NCBI GenBank assembly: GCA_018806985.1
Contig: JADANN010000047.1
Coordinates: 1 to 64,000 of the forward strand
Reading direction: 5' to 3'
Source of the DNA: Angiostrongylus vasorum
Taxonomy: Eukaryota; Nematoda; Chromadorea; Rhabditida; Metastrongylidae
Length of the DNA stretch: 64,000 bases
Part shown: piece by piece, positions 11,400 to 24,700 of the stretch
Position numbering within the stretch: position 1 is the first letter of the stretch
Layout of the letters: each line of letters starts with the position of its first letter
Made by a program: the position numbers and the translations under genes
The notes under the pieces: model-generated
The model's database searches: none
What the model was told of the DNA's origin: nothing
The model's input: only the letters and a program-made list of their open reading frames with translations

Positions 11400-13050
11400 G
11401 ACATTAACCAGTTGGCTTGCAAGCATATACCGTTATTAGGACGTTTGTGATGATTTCGAGGCTAATGCGGGAATGATTTTGCTGTGGCAAAATGACCCTG
11501 TAGAAATTCTCACTTTGCCTCAGTTATCATCTCATTGAATTATAACGCATTATAGGCGACCTACATATCGGCTGTCAAATTGCTACGTGAAATATTTTTT
11601 GAATAGTGAGCAAGATTAGCTGACCAAGGTTGCAGTGACTGGACACATTTATCGTTTAAATCAAAGGCATAATTTACGTTAAAGAGGATAAAGACCATGT
11701 TAAACCAATTAATGTTTTTCACAAATCAAATCTAAGCGGGCTCGACGAAAACAAGTCAAAAAAGTAGTAAAATTGGATAATTGCACTTTAGAAACATCAC
11801 AGAAAAAAGGTAAAGGAATAATGGGAACCTTCTAACATAGATCAATTAAATTGGCTACTTCCTCTAGACTTAAGACAACAACTTCCACTCAAATATGCTC
11901 TCTGATAGACACTTAAATACTCCGCGGTTAAAATTAAACAGCGCATTTGTGGGGTTATCGACTAAACACGAGTCAACAAATGAAACAGAAAAAGAAGGCC
12001 GGTCGCAGGACAAAGATATTCCATAGAAGAGTCCAATATTCAATAAAAATTTCCAACGCACCTCCAGTAATAGTGCACGTTTCTCTTCAAGTGAATATTT
12101 ATCTGATATGTTTAGGAAAGCGAACCATAGTCGTTGTGTTAGTTCAGGATGTCCAAGTGGAAGATACTTCCTATAATTTCATAGATAAGCATAACAAGAG
12201 AAAAAATGTGAGTACTAATGTGGAGCATCAATAATATAGTGGACGAGAAAGACAAATAAAACCATATTTTTTGTGTTTATTACAAACCCGTCAAAGTGCA
12301 CTTTCAGAGCCGCTCATTGATAACACCTGTGGAAACACGAGTGCTACTGACCACAGAAATACTTCAACCACCATTACAACACACAGTGATCATAGCGTTA
12401 ACGACATCCAAACAGTAGAAATGAGATAATCGTGGAGAAACCAGGGGAGTGCATAATAACAGTGAACGACTGAACTAATCTATTCCACCTACCAGACAGT
12501 TATTCCACCAGTTTTTCTCTCATAATGGTAGTCCCAAGCACAGGCATTTGTTAGTGACTGAGACCATAAATGTCCCCATCGAATTAGCTCAGGAAGGCAG
12601 GACGAATTCTGCATGGTGTAGGGATTCTAGAAGGTTATTACTAAACCAGATTATTAGTCGTATAAATTTCAAGGAGGAAAGGATTTAAATCCCGAAGTAA
12701 GTCGGAGTCAGTTAATCGGAGTATACAAGAAGAAAACAAGATCTCTATCGGAAATAGGAAAAAGTTTTATGTTATAATATCGCCGAAGTATCCTTTTTCA
12801 TGAGCCAAATAATTCAAGATGGTAATCATACATCAATTACACCATTCAAGATATCATAATATGGTATTTCCAATGGTTTCACTGAGAAGTTCAAATCGAC
12901 TATCGCCTTCCTCGTGCTCATCTGTAGAAACCTGCATATACGACAGCTGACGGAACTTCACCAAGGATTCACCTATTCAAACCATATCTAGACAACCACA
13001 AGATTGCTGAGATACTCCCACGTCCGACTTTCTATTAACCTCGGCATTGA
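11400..13050. other. no firm gene
   Basis: Apart from a 95-codon plus frame at 11947-12234, rich in Lys and Val and lacking splice support, I see nothing recognisable. No SINE or family B copy found. Confidence 0.4.
13003..13014. repeat. possible target-site duplication, left
   Basis: The 12-mer attgctgagata occurs here and again at 14811-14822, in the same orientation, on the two sides of the Penelope-like element. The length fits a PLE target duplication, but about 40 bp separate it from the left inverted repeat. Confidence 0.35.
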
Positions 13051-13056
13051 TCAAGT

Positions 13057-13201
13057 AATTCATCGTATTATTGTTGAGCAAACACGAGATGTTATTTTTA
13101 TTCTTTATTCACGAACAAACTGACTTTTCGGCGGATTTCGCCTTCCTCAGAGCCTGGAAAGGTCAAGTTGACAGCAATCTATTCGGCCAAACACCTCCAT
13201 A
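13057..13201. repeat. left flanking inverted repeat of the PLE
   Basis: About 145 bp that reappear as the reverse complement at 14670-14813, with only a few mismatches ('ttgttgagcaaacacgag', 'ggatttcgccttcctcagag', 'cagcaatctattcggccaaa'). Partial copies occur at 692-735, 32441-32500 and 47524-47600, next to PLE pieces in two of the three cases. Confidence 0.85.
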
Positions 13202-13405
13202 ATGGATGTTTCTGGATCGTCTACGTACTGCGCGGCCCAGCAGCGCGTAGGTGATGGAGTCGTTCGACGTTAGCGCCCTCTATACAAATGAGTCGAATGA
13301 CTCCGCAATGCAAGAGCCATATTCGAACTCTGATGCAACACGAAAGAGAAATAAACATGTATGGCTTCAAGATAGAGCAGTTGATGGCACTCTTAAAAAG
13401 AATGC

Positions 13406-13900
13406 TTGAGCTGCTCAATCTTCAGATGGTCCGGAAAGTACTACGCTCAAATAAGAGGGTTGGCAATGGGACAACGACTGGCACCAAGCCTGGCCATTGC
13501 GTTTATGTCTAAGATGGAAGCACCGGTGATCGATCTCGGGCCGCTACTCTACTGTAGATATATAGATGACTGTTTTTTCCTTTGCTCAACACAAGAGGAA
13601 ATGGACAAATGTTTCGATTTGTTGAATGAACAGTTAGAGCATATCAAGTTCACCCGAGAGAAACCGAAAGAAAACTGGCTTCCATTCCTGAACGTCCAAA
13701 TTAGCCTGTCAGAAAATGGCTACATTACGAAGTCGTACCGAAAGCCAAGTAATAAAAACATCTTGGTTCATTACCTCTCCTCTCACCCATCTCACACGAA
13801 AAGGGCGCTGGTAAGAAACATGTTTCGAACAGCAACCAACGTGTGCACGGGGAAGAGAGCAGAAGGAGGAGTCCCGCAACTTGGCGCGGCAAACAGCCAT
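13406..13900 (+). pseudogene. PLE reverse transcriptase core
   Basis: About 150 codons in one frame cover RT blocks from the G-L-A-M-G-Q motif through Y-I-D-D to the thumb-like SHPSHTKRALVRNMFRTA. The palm catalytic motif is intact, unlike in the RTE copies of this window. The fingers domain upstream is represented only by a short out-of-frame stretch from 13288. Confidence 0.8.
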
Positions 13901-14189
13901 TTCTAATGGCTACGAAACTGTAGCTCGGGACAGGTGTAGAGGAAATCCTAGGCCTCCAAACGACAACTCTAGCGATAAAATGGTCCCGTTTATCCTACCC
14001 TTCATCTCAAATGATGTAAGTGCAGCTATAAAACGCCGCTTAAGAAGGGCGGGTCTAGAGAATTCGGTAAACGTAGTTGAAATGCCACCGAGTCATCTCA
14101 GGCGCCAACTAGTTCAGTAACCGCCTATATGACCGTCTATGTGCAACGAAAAATTGCATAGTTTGCCCTAATGGTAGAGACGGTGATTG

Positions 14190-14520
14190 CATGAGCTCGG
14201 GTACAGTTTATCTGATCTCCTGTAAGACGTGCGGAGACGAATACATTGGCGAAACGGGCAGACCCCTCTGTGTCCGCATAAAAGAACACCTAGTCGGCAA
14301 ACGTAAACCAAATACCCCACTATGCACGCATAGGACCCAGAGACATAGCAGGGGAGGACTTTGAAGTACGTGTCACGATCCTCGCGCAGGAATCGAGAAC
14401 ACAAGCGCGCAAAACTCTCGAGGCGTTCTGGATTAATTCCAGAAATCCGAAAATGAACCGCAGGGAAGAATGCCTCATTATCACGCGTGATATTGGGCAG
14501 TATATAAGGCTGTTATTTTG
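14190..14520 (+). pseudogene. PLE GIY-YIG endonuclease domain
   Basis: In the frame from about 14190, SSGTVYLISCKTCGDEYIGE holds the V-Y-L (GIY) and Y-I-G motifs, followed by TGRPLCVRIKEHL with the conserved Arg. A shift near 14.33 kb leads to FEVRVTILAQESRTQARK and ends with GQYIRLLF and a stop at about 14519. GIY-YIG nucleases of PLEs cut the target for reverse transcription. Confidence 0.8.
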
Positions 14521-14669
14521 ATGGGAGAGGCATATTATGCTTCCATGTGAACTCCGTGCGGTTGGTCTCCACGCGACATACTCGGTGGAAGCCTCATAGA
14601 AAGCGGTGAGTGTGCAAAGCTGTGTTCAATGTGATTGAAATCTTGGTTCAGCGTTTTCTCTGTTTGGTT

Positions 14670-14813
14670 ATGGAAGTGTTTGGCCGAATAGATTGCTGTC
14701 AACTTGACCTTTCCAGGCTCTGAGGAAGGCGAAATCCGCCGAAACGCCAGCTTGTTCGTGAATAAAGAATAAAAATAACACCTCGTGTTTGCTCAACAAG
14801 AATACGAAGAATT
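14670..14813. repeat. right flanking inverted repeat of the PLE
   Basis: Reverse complement of 13057-13201. The right candidate target duplication (14811-14822) overlaps its end. Confidence 0.85.
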
Positions 14814-14946
14814 GCTGAGATATTTGCAAAACTCCGGACCGCCGGATTTAAAAGTTTCAAAACAACCCAATTACCAAGACATTCATCGACAGCTGGTAAA
14901 TCTGCTTCGTAATCACTGTTAATAATATGCACCACAGCGCTAGCGA

Positions 14947-15225
14947 TTAAAAAAAAAGATAAAACCGACGTTACCAATCTCTGGGTGTGCGCCATGCATC
15001 CGACTTCATTAAGCACTGCTAGAGGTGATTGGATGCACATCTGGCCTATACAATGACTCTCGGTGGCCTATCGATGTAACAAGTCGGTGGTGCTTTCCTC
15101 CTAGACAAGTCTGGTTGCAATTTGCCAACCCTGGCAGAATGGAAGCATTGGTGAGCCTGGGGCGCGAGGTCGATCCCATTCGTATTGAAAGGCGCCTCTA
15201 AGCACTGCGCTACTTGCTCCCATTG
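14947..15225 (-). repeat. family A tRNA-derived SINE
   Basis: Minus-strand copy; tail at 14947 ('aaaaaaaagataaa' on plus), head near 15225. The A box region is degraded and the body words are present ('agtcggatgcatggcgca', 'cagacttgtctagga'). Confidence 0.8.
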
Positions 15226-15558
15226 TTAGGGAACAGAAGGAAAAATCGTAATCTGGTGACATACGGTAGTCTAAATAGTCGGATGCGGCAAATCTTCGTA
15301 ACCAAGTTCATGGTCGACCAATTTCGCGAAATTCCTTACCTTCTGTGGGAATACATTAACGTTTTGCGAAATAATACATGTTCAGTTCTTCTTTGCCGAA
15401 CTGCTTGAATCACACTTGCGCAATTTCAATACATCGACAGCACATTGTAAGGATGCAAGTAAAACACAGCATGCTGCATTACTTCTTCTTCCTCTGGTTT
15501 CAAACTAGAAATTTTTTGAATAATTCTCTTGTTTCATTCCGGAATAAAACTTCATTTT

Positions 15559-15790
15559 CTATTTCCCACTATTATCAGCTTCAAGATTTGTTGATGCAGA
15601 AGAGCTGGGTACAGGCGCAGGAGAATAGATTACTGACGATGTCTCCAGTCTTTCCGACAAAAAAATTTCGATGTTTTCCTTCATATATCGAGCTCCTTTA
15701 TTGGTACATTCAATGAGGAGCCAATTGATGTTCAATTCTGTCCGATGGTCTAATATGTATACCTTAAGACCAAAAGAGCTACCTTTTCTA
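15559..15790 (-). CDS. out-of-frame open extension or alternative last exon at the SMYD 3' end
   Basis: On the minus strand a frame different from the predicted SMYD last exon is open from about 15790 to a stop at 15559-15561. It contains GSSFGLKVYILDHRTELN, NWLLIECTNKGARYMKEN, EIFLSERLETSS and SPAPVPSSSAS, which look like coding text. A 'cttaag' acceptor near 15768 would enter it in phase 0 directly from the exon ending at 15955. It could be an alternative C-terminus, the true C-terminus after a sequencing indel, or an adjacent gene. Confidence 0.4.
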
Positions 15791-18700
15791 ATAAATCCTT
15801 AACTCCACATTCAGCTGTTGGAAAACTGTAAGGTATTATTGGAAGATCAGCATCATCCATGGAGTAAGGCATGTAAATGTCAATTACTAACTTCAGTTTC
15901 AATCACTGTGATGAATCATTGTTATCGTATGAAATGGAAAGGTATAAAAATTACATGTAAACACTCAAGCCAAGTTGCAAAACAGTTCAAAATGCTGAAT
16001 TCAGCGTCACTATATGGAAAATACAGCAAACAATAACAGTGGTACACCTGCAGCGATAAACCGAAGCCTCTTCCATAAATTTACTCCGACATCTACTGTC
16101 AAAAAAACTGGCATTATTCGTTAACTGCTACTCTTAAATGGCGCACATTTCGTCTTAATCCATCACCGAAATGGAATTAGAAGTCGTCCTACGCTACAGT
16201 CACGTATTAGATGAACACATTGTTTCCATGATATAGCAATTGATAAACAAACCTATATGCAGGCAACGATGTCACAGCGACATCCTGAAGAACGTCCGTC
16301 CGACCTACGGACTCTGCTGCACAGATCAGCTTCTGACAGATAATAGTCAAGATTGTATTGTACGGAGAAAGCACCTGAAATAAAATCACGAGTGAAACAA
16401 TTGCGACATAGCATTAAGTGATAACTATAAAGTTCGTTCAAATCAAATACCTTCACAAACCTATTGAAGATGACAAGCCATCGATCTACTTCTTCACATG
16501 CTGAAAATTATACTCGACTAGTTTGAAATAATAACTTTATGAAATACATAATTCTCAACTTTTTACCTCACAGCTTTACACATAACGTACGAAATGGGCA
16601 TTTACGCCCATACGTGGCGCTTCGAATAGCCGGTATGACCTGCATAGGGGTCATTTCCTTTCTGATGTTGCGCAGAACTTTTTTTTTTTACCGCAACTTT
16701 AGTAATCACTTGATAGCTTATGGAAAATAAAGGAAAGTAGAAGGAGCCGGACTAGAGCAACCGTTCCCTATACCTAACAATTTACGAAAAGCCTCTCTCC
16801 ATAGAGCGGTAATTGTTTTATCATTGCAAGCAATCACGTGAAATATAACCACAAGACTACAGCAGCCGTCCTCTATACTTATTTACAACAGACCTCTTTT
16901 CATTGACCGGTAATTCTTTTATCACGGCAAGCAACCATGCGAAATGCAACCACAAGGATGCTGAGACATGAGCAAAACTCAGGAACTCAAGTTTGCTTCG
17001 AACCCACAACTATCCTTACCTGGGGTTCAACGCACCTATTGAGGCACTCGGTTTGGCTTTTCTATTATACGTTTCTTCACTCAAACGATGCTATCAGCAA
17101 CCACTTTTTAATGGTAATGGTCTGGGTAGCACAAATCAGCAGTGAACCCAATTAGGCTGGAGCATCAGCCGAAGCCACATGATGAGTGTGATTGCTGATA
17201 GTACCACTAGGGTAAAAAAAAGCGACTAAAATGGGAAAAAGAGTATGGAATGTGCAAATATAGAACTAGTCAAATCGACACAGCACAATTTGCAAAGCAT
17301 TTCCAAATTCTGACAAAAAATGTTTGTAGGATGGACAAATGGTAAGCATATGTACTATTAATACCTAGATAACATCATAGGAAAATCTATTTCACAATTC
17401 TATCCTATTTACAACCCAATAAGCCCTCTAATTATCGAACAGTTACCATTTCTTGTTCAAAAAGGAGTTCACAGAAACTGGAAGTTAAGCGTCATCCCAA
17501 GCGTCAGCTCTGACGCGCGTCTTTAATGTGTTGACAAAAGTAAGAAATAGAAAAGAAGACCATTGCACTGGATTAAAAATATAGTGGAGACATAAAATTC
17601 CAGTGCCATCCCTGTGTAAATCCAATGTCAAAAAATACACTATAAGGAACCTCTAGTCTGCATCCACTAATAATAAAAAAAGGAAGAGTTGGTCGATGTG
17701 AATATATCCCTTAGGGAAGCGAGATCGAAATGCGTGCTTCCGAGCTCACTTAAGGAGATTGGCAATGGAATATTTGGTCTATACTGAGTTGCGAGGCATA
17801 CCGACTTAATAACAAATGACAGCATTTATCGTTTTTTTTTCGATTCTGGAGAGATAAAGGACCTGGTTAGCCCGAGTACGCGATCGAACCGGTAGCTATA
17901 TGTACTGCAATGTTTCTATAACATGTGAGCTACATGTGATCATCATAAAACAGCAAAACTATTGCGAAATCTTTCTAATTGAAACCACCATATAACATCG
18001 TTTTGATTGTACAATATATGGAAATAAAACCACTACCACTTCAAACTAATGTCAAGCGCTACCTACTATCGTTTTTAAATTAATATCAATGTTTGAAAGG
18101 TGAACATCGTCAAATCTTTGATGGTAACTCAGCATAAGCTTCTATCGACTGAACAACAAAAACTTTAAGTGAACTAAACATTAAATTCCAATTGACGCTA
18201 TTTTTTTCTTCAAATATGCAAACGGCTCTATAACGGTAGAAAACATCTTGTGATGTTAGAGCATAAAGCTATTGCTCACGTAGTGTTATGCACTTCGCGC
18301 GACCAATAGCTCCTCAGAACATATCCTTCACTTACTTACTTGATACTTGAATGGCCCGTCCTCACTAGTTGCCAGCATAATCTCCGTTTTTCGGAGATTT
18401 GCTGGTTAAGCCATTATGGTTCCCTGGAGTCCTGAGGTCAACTTGGCCAAAGTCTGCCCGAGGTCTTCACCATCACCAGTCGCAGCCCTTGTGGATCAGA
18501 GTGAGATTTACCACCATGCGTACAACGCAGTCCGACACCCAGGAACACCTCCCAGCCACGATGAGGTGGTAAACCGTTGGGAGGGAACGTATCATTTAGC
18601 CCATATGAAATGGTGTTAAACAAGATTAAAGCAGTTGAATGTCCACCAATCGTTGCAAATTGGCAAGATTGACCATGTGGATGGAAAAAAAGGAGAAAAT

Positions 18701-21700
18701 ATTGAATGGAATTAGGCTCTAAAGACGATTGTCATATTACATGATTATTCACTAGTACCGCTGCTTTATGATTTATATATGAAACGAGAAGTCAGTGATG
18801 AGGAGTTATTTAATGGAAAATGCATAAATTACGATAATAGATAGATCATAAATTGTACTGCTATCAATCTTTTGATAATTTTAACTCCGATTAAATCTCA
18901 AGATGGAAGAATATTCTATTAAAAACCTGTACCATTGTGCAACAGAATAAAGTGTTTTCTACAAATCTAAGAAATTCTCAACACCAAAGTACATTAGTGA
19001 TTGAGAAATTATAGTCAATCTTCAAAAACCAGCCCCGATGAAAGCGTTTATGAACAAAACATGTAGAAATTCCATTCCATAATTCTCAGGCTGCTCAGTA
19101 ACCCTCAGGAATATTTCGAAGACCATTGTTCTTGCACTTCAGTGCATCTCCAGCAGCTAATTCAGTTCACTTTATTACATGATACTTGATACTTCAATGG
19201 CCCGTCCTCACTAGTTGTGCGGGGCCCAGCACAATCTCCATTTTCGGAGATTTGCTGGTTAAGCCATTATGGTTCCTGGAGTCCCGAGGTCAGCCTGGCC
19301 AAAGTTCGCCCCAGGTCTTCACCACCACAGGCAATCGCAGCCCTTGTGGATCACAGAGAGATTTACCACCATGCGACTTTGATACCAGGACGGTGGTGGA
19401 TCTTGGTACTGGTTTACTTTTAGCTAGGCTTCCTGATGGAAACGCCGGACTCCTTCTCAGCTTGGGAGACCCTGCCAGGGGATGAATCCGCCGCTGTACA
19501 TCGCAGTCCGACATCCAAGAACACCTCCCAGCCACGATGAGGCGGTAAACCGTTGGGAGGTGGTCACCTTATTATATTTTTCAAAAGAATAAGTACATGA
19601 AGAGTTAAACCTACTTCCTCTTCTCCTTTTTTGAAGAGCTCCCTATTATCTTGCCAACCATTATCACCACCAATTCGTCCCTACTATCTGTCGCTTGATG
19701 ATAAACATTGTACAAGAAACAAACAGTAGCAGCAATGGCAATCAACACCGCAAGATACTCGAACCGACTCCTTTTTTTTCTTGATGACAGCATGAATGCC
19801 TTCTTTTTACGATTAGAGAAAACTGAAATTACCGGCAAAAGAAATATAGTCCATAAAAATACAACATGACTCACGACAATCACTAGACGCCCGTATTTCA
19901 TCTTCTAGCTCCAATTTTGATTTCATATTGTAATCGAGTGCCTGAATAAAAACAAATACTGGCGGAGGATAACCTACAACACCAACCTCCTTCAAACACC
20001 AGTCAGAAATAGTGTATCACAACATGTATTCAGAGTACCTCGCTAAGATGCAAATCCACCGTCCTTTTGCAAACGAAACAGTTGAGTGGTTGAATATCAC
20101 CATTTGCTGTGGCATCCACTAAGCAGAAACCTCCAGCGCAGCATCCAGTGTTGACTGACAATTTCCAGCTGTCCTAAAAAGTGAACACATTCAAATGTCC
20201 CATCAAAAACAACTTCTCGCGGAATGAAACATTCGCTTTCGTTCTAATCCAATTTATTTGGTAGAAAAAACAACACTTTAGGTACATTATGGTTGGCAAA
20301 CGATATGGTCAGTAACAAACAAAACCAACACAGCAGAGTAGGAGCTATCAAAATACAAATCACAGTTGTGACCCTCAAAATAAACCAACACAATACTGTA
20401 GGAAATCAGAGCTATCGAAGGTGAAGCAACCAGAACTAGTCCACAACAAACCATGGATGAATTTAGAAATTTGAGATTGAGTCAAGGCATAAAGTCCCAA
20501 GATAATGCGACATTAACTGGTAACGCCCGAGCGGCGTTAACTGTGGGCGGCCCAGTGAAATACGAACAATTTTCCGTCGGCTGCGGACTTTCTGGTTTTT
20601 TTTAACAATAAGAAAAAAATTTTTCCAATAACTAAAGGATTTCAGGGGCTGAGAACATGGCAGCATTGTAGGGAAAGACTTTGCTCTACCATTCTATGGG
20701 TATGAATGATATGTATACGCTACTATTTACAATGTGTTACTATGGTCCATCATGAAAATGCATTGATGGTAGCATCTAGAAGCAGTTCTCATCTTATGTT
20801 GAATCCATTTCGATGCGTTTTTTATGTCTGCATATTCCACACAGTAACCATCCATAGTGATTACAATCAAATATCCGTTAATTGCTGATCAAATTACCAG
20901 TCAATGAACTCTTATGAAAAAGATTCCTTGTAAAAACATTAAGTGTTGAGAATGGACTTTTTTTCTGGTCCCACCCTTCCTATTTTTATTTGCTTACGAT
21001 TAGCTATCCAAAGAATATAAATAGGAGATAGCACAGTGGTCGAGATGCAGTCCATAAGGAAGCAAGACGCTGGCTCGACTCCTTGCCAAACGTACTTCCC
21101 CAATCCATGTGGAAACGCCTTAGATCGGCTATGTCCAAGATCGCACGGAGAATCGACTAGACCAGCATTCTACGACATCCGTACAGAAGAAGAAATCCTC
21201 AAGCGCCAGCCAAAACAACACACGAAGTGTTCAAACACCTTTGTAGAAGAAACGCGATAAAAAACAGAATCAAAGGCAAGAAGTGTTCGGATATGCCTAT
21301 TAAATGTGGTGACGGAACACATAAAATGAAATAAAGTAAAAATGAATGTACAGAGTGTGGTCAAAAAAGCTCTGCAACCTAGTCAACAGAAAAAATGGAC
21401 ACCACAATGTCTATTTCTTGGACCTGGGTCGCCACTTGCGGATATTAGAGTGAACACACCGCCTTTTATAGGTTATTAATACCAAATCCATGAAATGTTC
21501 CAAATATAACCTCCATACCTAACAACGGATTACCGCCCTCATCGTGGCTGGGAGGTGTTTTTGGGTGTTGGACTGCCATGTACAGCAGGGGGATTCGTCC
21601 TTCCGGCAAGATCTCCCAGACTGTGAAGGAGTCCGGCGTTTCCATCAAGAAGCCTAGCTAAGAGTAAACCAATACCAGGATCCACCACCGTCTTGGTATC

Positions 21701-24700
21701 AAAGTCCCAAAGTGGTAAATCTCCCTCTGATCCACAAGGGCTGCGACTGCCCTGTCGTGGTGACGACCTGGGGCAGACTTTGACCAGCATGTCCTCGGGA
21801 TTCCAGGGAACCACAATGGCTTAACCACCAAATCTCTGAAAAAATGGTGATTATGCTGGGGGGCTCGTACAACTAGTAGTGATGGGCCGTTCAAGTATCA
21901 AGTATCAAGTATAACCTTCAAAGGTGAAGAAGCGAAAACTTGACGCATCTCGAAGATAAAAAGAATTTTATAGAAAAGAAAATAAATTAAAAAGCAACTA
22001 GAAATACGCACAAAAACTGTACGAATCTAACCGTGGATATATCTCAGATCATATCCTTTCAGATTTTTTTTCAATTTACACAGACGTATTCAGCATAATA
22101 GCAAGGGTGGAGATAGGACAGTGATTAGTGATGCCGTCGATCAGGCACAAAGGCGCAAGTTCGATCCCCGCTCCAAAGCTCTCTTCTAATCCACGTAGGA
22201 ACGCGTTAGTCCGGCAGTCTCCAAGATTGAAAGGAGAATTTACTCGACCGGCACTCTACGAGATTTATAAAGAAGAAGAAATCCTCAAGCAGCAGCTGAA
22301 AGAACACGCGAAATGTTCAAAGACCATTGTGGATGTTGCATATGACGAAAGAAATCGAATGCAAGAAATGCTGGGATCCGCACAGTAGATGTGATGACGG
22401 GCCGTGTAAAATAAAAGAAAATCCAGCATGACAGAAAATCAAATACGAAAAAAGAAAGTGAGAACAAGGAATTTCTCATGGTTAGATAAAAAAATTAGCA
22501 TCTGCTGCACATAGGCAGAAATAAACAATGAGGTTAAAACTCGAATGACCGATTTTTATTCAACTTCGGCCAGAACAATTAATAATGTCTTATGAACTGT
22601 CATTGTTCAACACCCTCACGAAGGGCGAAATCTATAGGTGTCATCATGATTGAGCGGGAGTGGCAGATATAACATCAACGGGTTCCATTTTCTTTCCGGT
22701 AGTTCATGCTAACACATAGAAATAGTTTCCTACAGTTTTTGTTGACAATTGATAGCTTGCAGAGCAAAGATGTTGTATTGCACGTTGTTCCGGAAAAGCT
22801 CCATTCTCCACCTACATCTAGAAATATACAAAAAGCGTCTTTCGAGCGAGTTCACCAACCAGAAATTTGGGTGACAATCGACTACTATTTCAATTCTGAC
22901 TGTTACAATGAATGGTACTTATCACATAGAGTTTGCGAGTATAAAAAGTGCTTGAATGGAGAGCGATGAGTTACAAAACACCTCCAAATACTAACAGTAA
23001 TGTGTATGTAAATGGAAAAGGACGCGTGTGGCGCAGTGGTCGAAGGCTCCTTGCGATACACACATGGGATCGATCTTCGCGCCCGTGAACCACCAAGCCC
23101 TCTATCTCTCCAGGGTTAGCAAATTGGTACCAGATTTGTCTGGGAAGATGGCAGTATTTCCTCGATCCGTCGGTAGGCCACCGCGAGTGGTACTGTAGAT
23201 GCCACATATGCATTCAATCACCTCCTACGATGCTCAATGAATTCAAATGCATGGCGCATACCAACGCCAAGAGCTCCATCCTTTATCCTTTGTAATGTAT
23301 TTGTATGGTAGGCCATAGTAACATATAGTAACTAGCAATACAAATAACATTCCTTCCCATAGAACGATACAGTAAAGTCTTTTTAACAATCCAATCATAC
23401 TCAAAACCAACGAAGTCCTCTAATTATCAAAAAAATTATTGTTTATTCTCAAAAACCAACAAGTCTTTTAAGGCTGAATATCAGTCGTCGTCCTCTTGAC
23501 AACAAACCCCTAGATTAAGCATCGTTCCCAGTATTAACCTAGCACGATGTTAAATAATAATGGTTTAAGAAAAGAACACCCTACAGCATTATTATAAATT
23601 GAAGGTTAAAAAAAAAGGCGAACCTCTTCTGTATCCTCACACCTTGGACAGGAGCATGTAAAGCAAAACTGGTCACGCAATATCATGTTCCGCTCTGCTG
23701 CTGTACTCATCAGATCAACGTAAGAAATTGTAAGCTAAATGAAAATAAAGACAAGTGGTATATGAAGATAAAGCACAAGAACTAATGGAAGAAAAATACT
23801 GCAAAAACCAAGAAAAGTTTCAAAGCCAGCACTCACGATGGTTCTGTGTTGGAGTGAAGGTGATAAAAAGAAAGTACCGAGAAGAAAAAAACTATTACCA
23901 CATACACTACGGAGTCAGAAAATTAAACAATTCTATACGTGTAAGGTGGAAGGAGCTAAATATACAAAGTAGCACAAACTGAAAACGATGACTAAGCCCT
24001 TTTGAATAACCATCGAACTAAACCAGATGATTTCATATTAGCGAAAACAGCAACTTGAAAATTTCAATTGCACTATACTACTGCTACTTTAATTTAGAAC
24101 TATCCTTAATTGATAAGCAAAACCACTTTAACGTTTCAATATTTAAACTGTTTGAATATGAAGTTCCATACATATAAAACCTTAGCAGCAAAAAGAACAG
24201 TATTAAAGAGCTGAGATGGTAACGACAGTAAATCCTCCACCCGAATGTCAACCATGAGCACATGTTGCGTAAAAATAAGAAAAAATTCAGCCTAACATCT
24301 GAACAGAAATCGATTCCAAGAACTAGAAGACAGTCCGAACTAGCAGGTAGCAGAGACTCCAACGCATTCACGAAATGGAAGATAAAAGCGTTTATACCGC
24401 ACTTTCTCCATTACCACCGCCTACACCTGATGAATTAATGAGCCGGCAGTTATCAGTTTTCAGAATCAGGAGATGGGAATTCTTGTATACAACCATCTTA
24501 AAGATAGGTCCGCTCAAGCAATGATAAGATCTCTAGCATACGAAAAAATCGCTATATCGCTAAAACAAAAAAAGGACCGAGTAAACAATTCCGATGGTAG
24601 GGAACATATTACGAGCATAGTGAAATCTATACCATGCTTTTGTCAACCACTTTACTCTAATGTTTTTCAAAAAGCAGACGCCTATTTCCGAAGTAAACGA

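Larger units (their letters stand above)
13057..14822 (+). mobile_element. Penelope-like element with GIY-YIG endonuclease, 5'-truncated and decayed
   Basis: Between the inverted repeats lies a single coding region in several frames. The RT part (about 13.40-13.87 kb) has GLAMGQRLAPSLAIAF and CRYIDDCFF (the YxDD catalytic motif intact), and then FLNVQISL and SYRKPSNKNILVHYLSSHP, a combination typical of PLE reverse transcriptases. Downstream (14.03-14.52 kb) are RRLRRAGLENSVNVVEMPPS, then the GIY-YIG nuclease start VYLISCKTCGDEYIGETGR with PLCVRIKEH, and the C-terminal LAQESRTQARKTLEAFWI. The N-terminal part of the RT is missing. Frameshifts occur near 13.4, 13.87, 14.1 and 14.3 kb, so it is not autonomous now. 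Confidence 0.88.
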
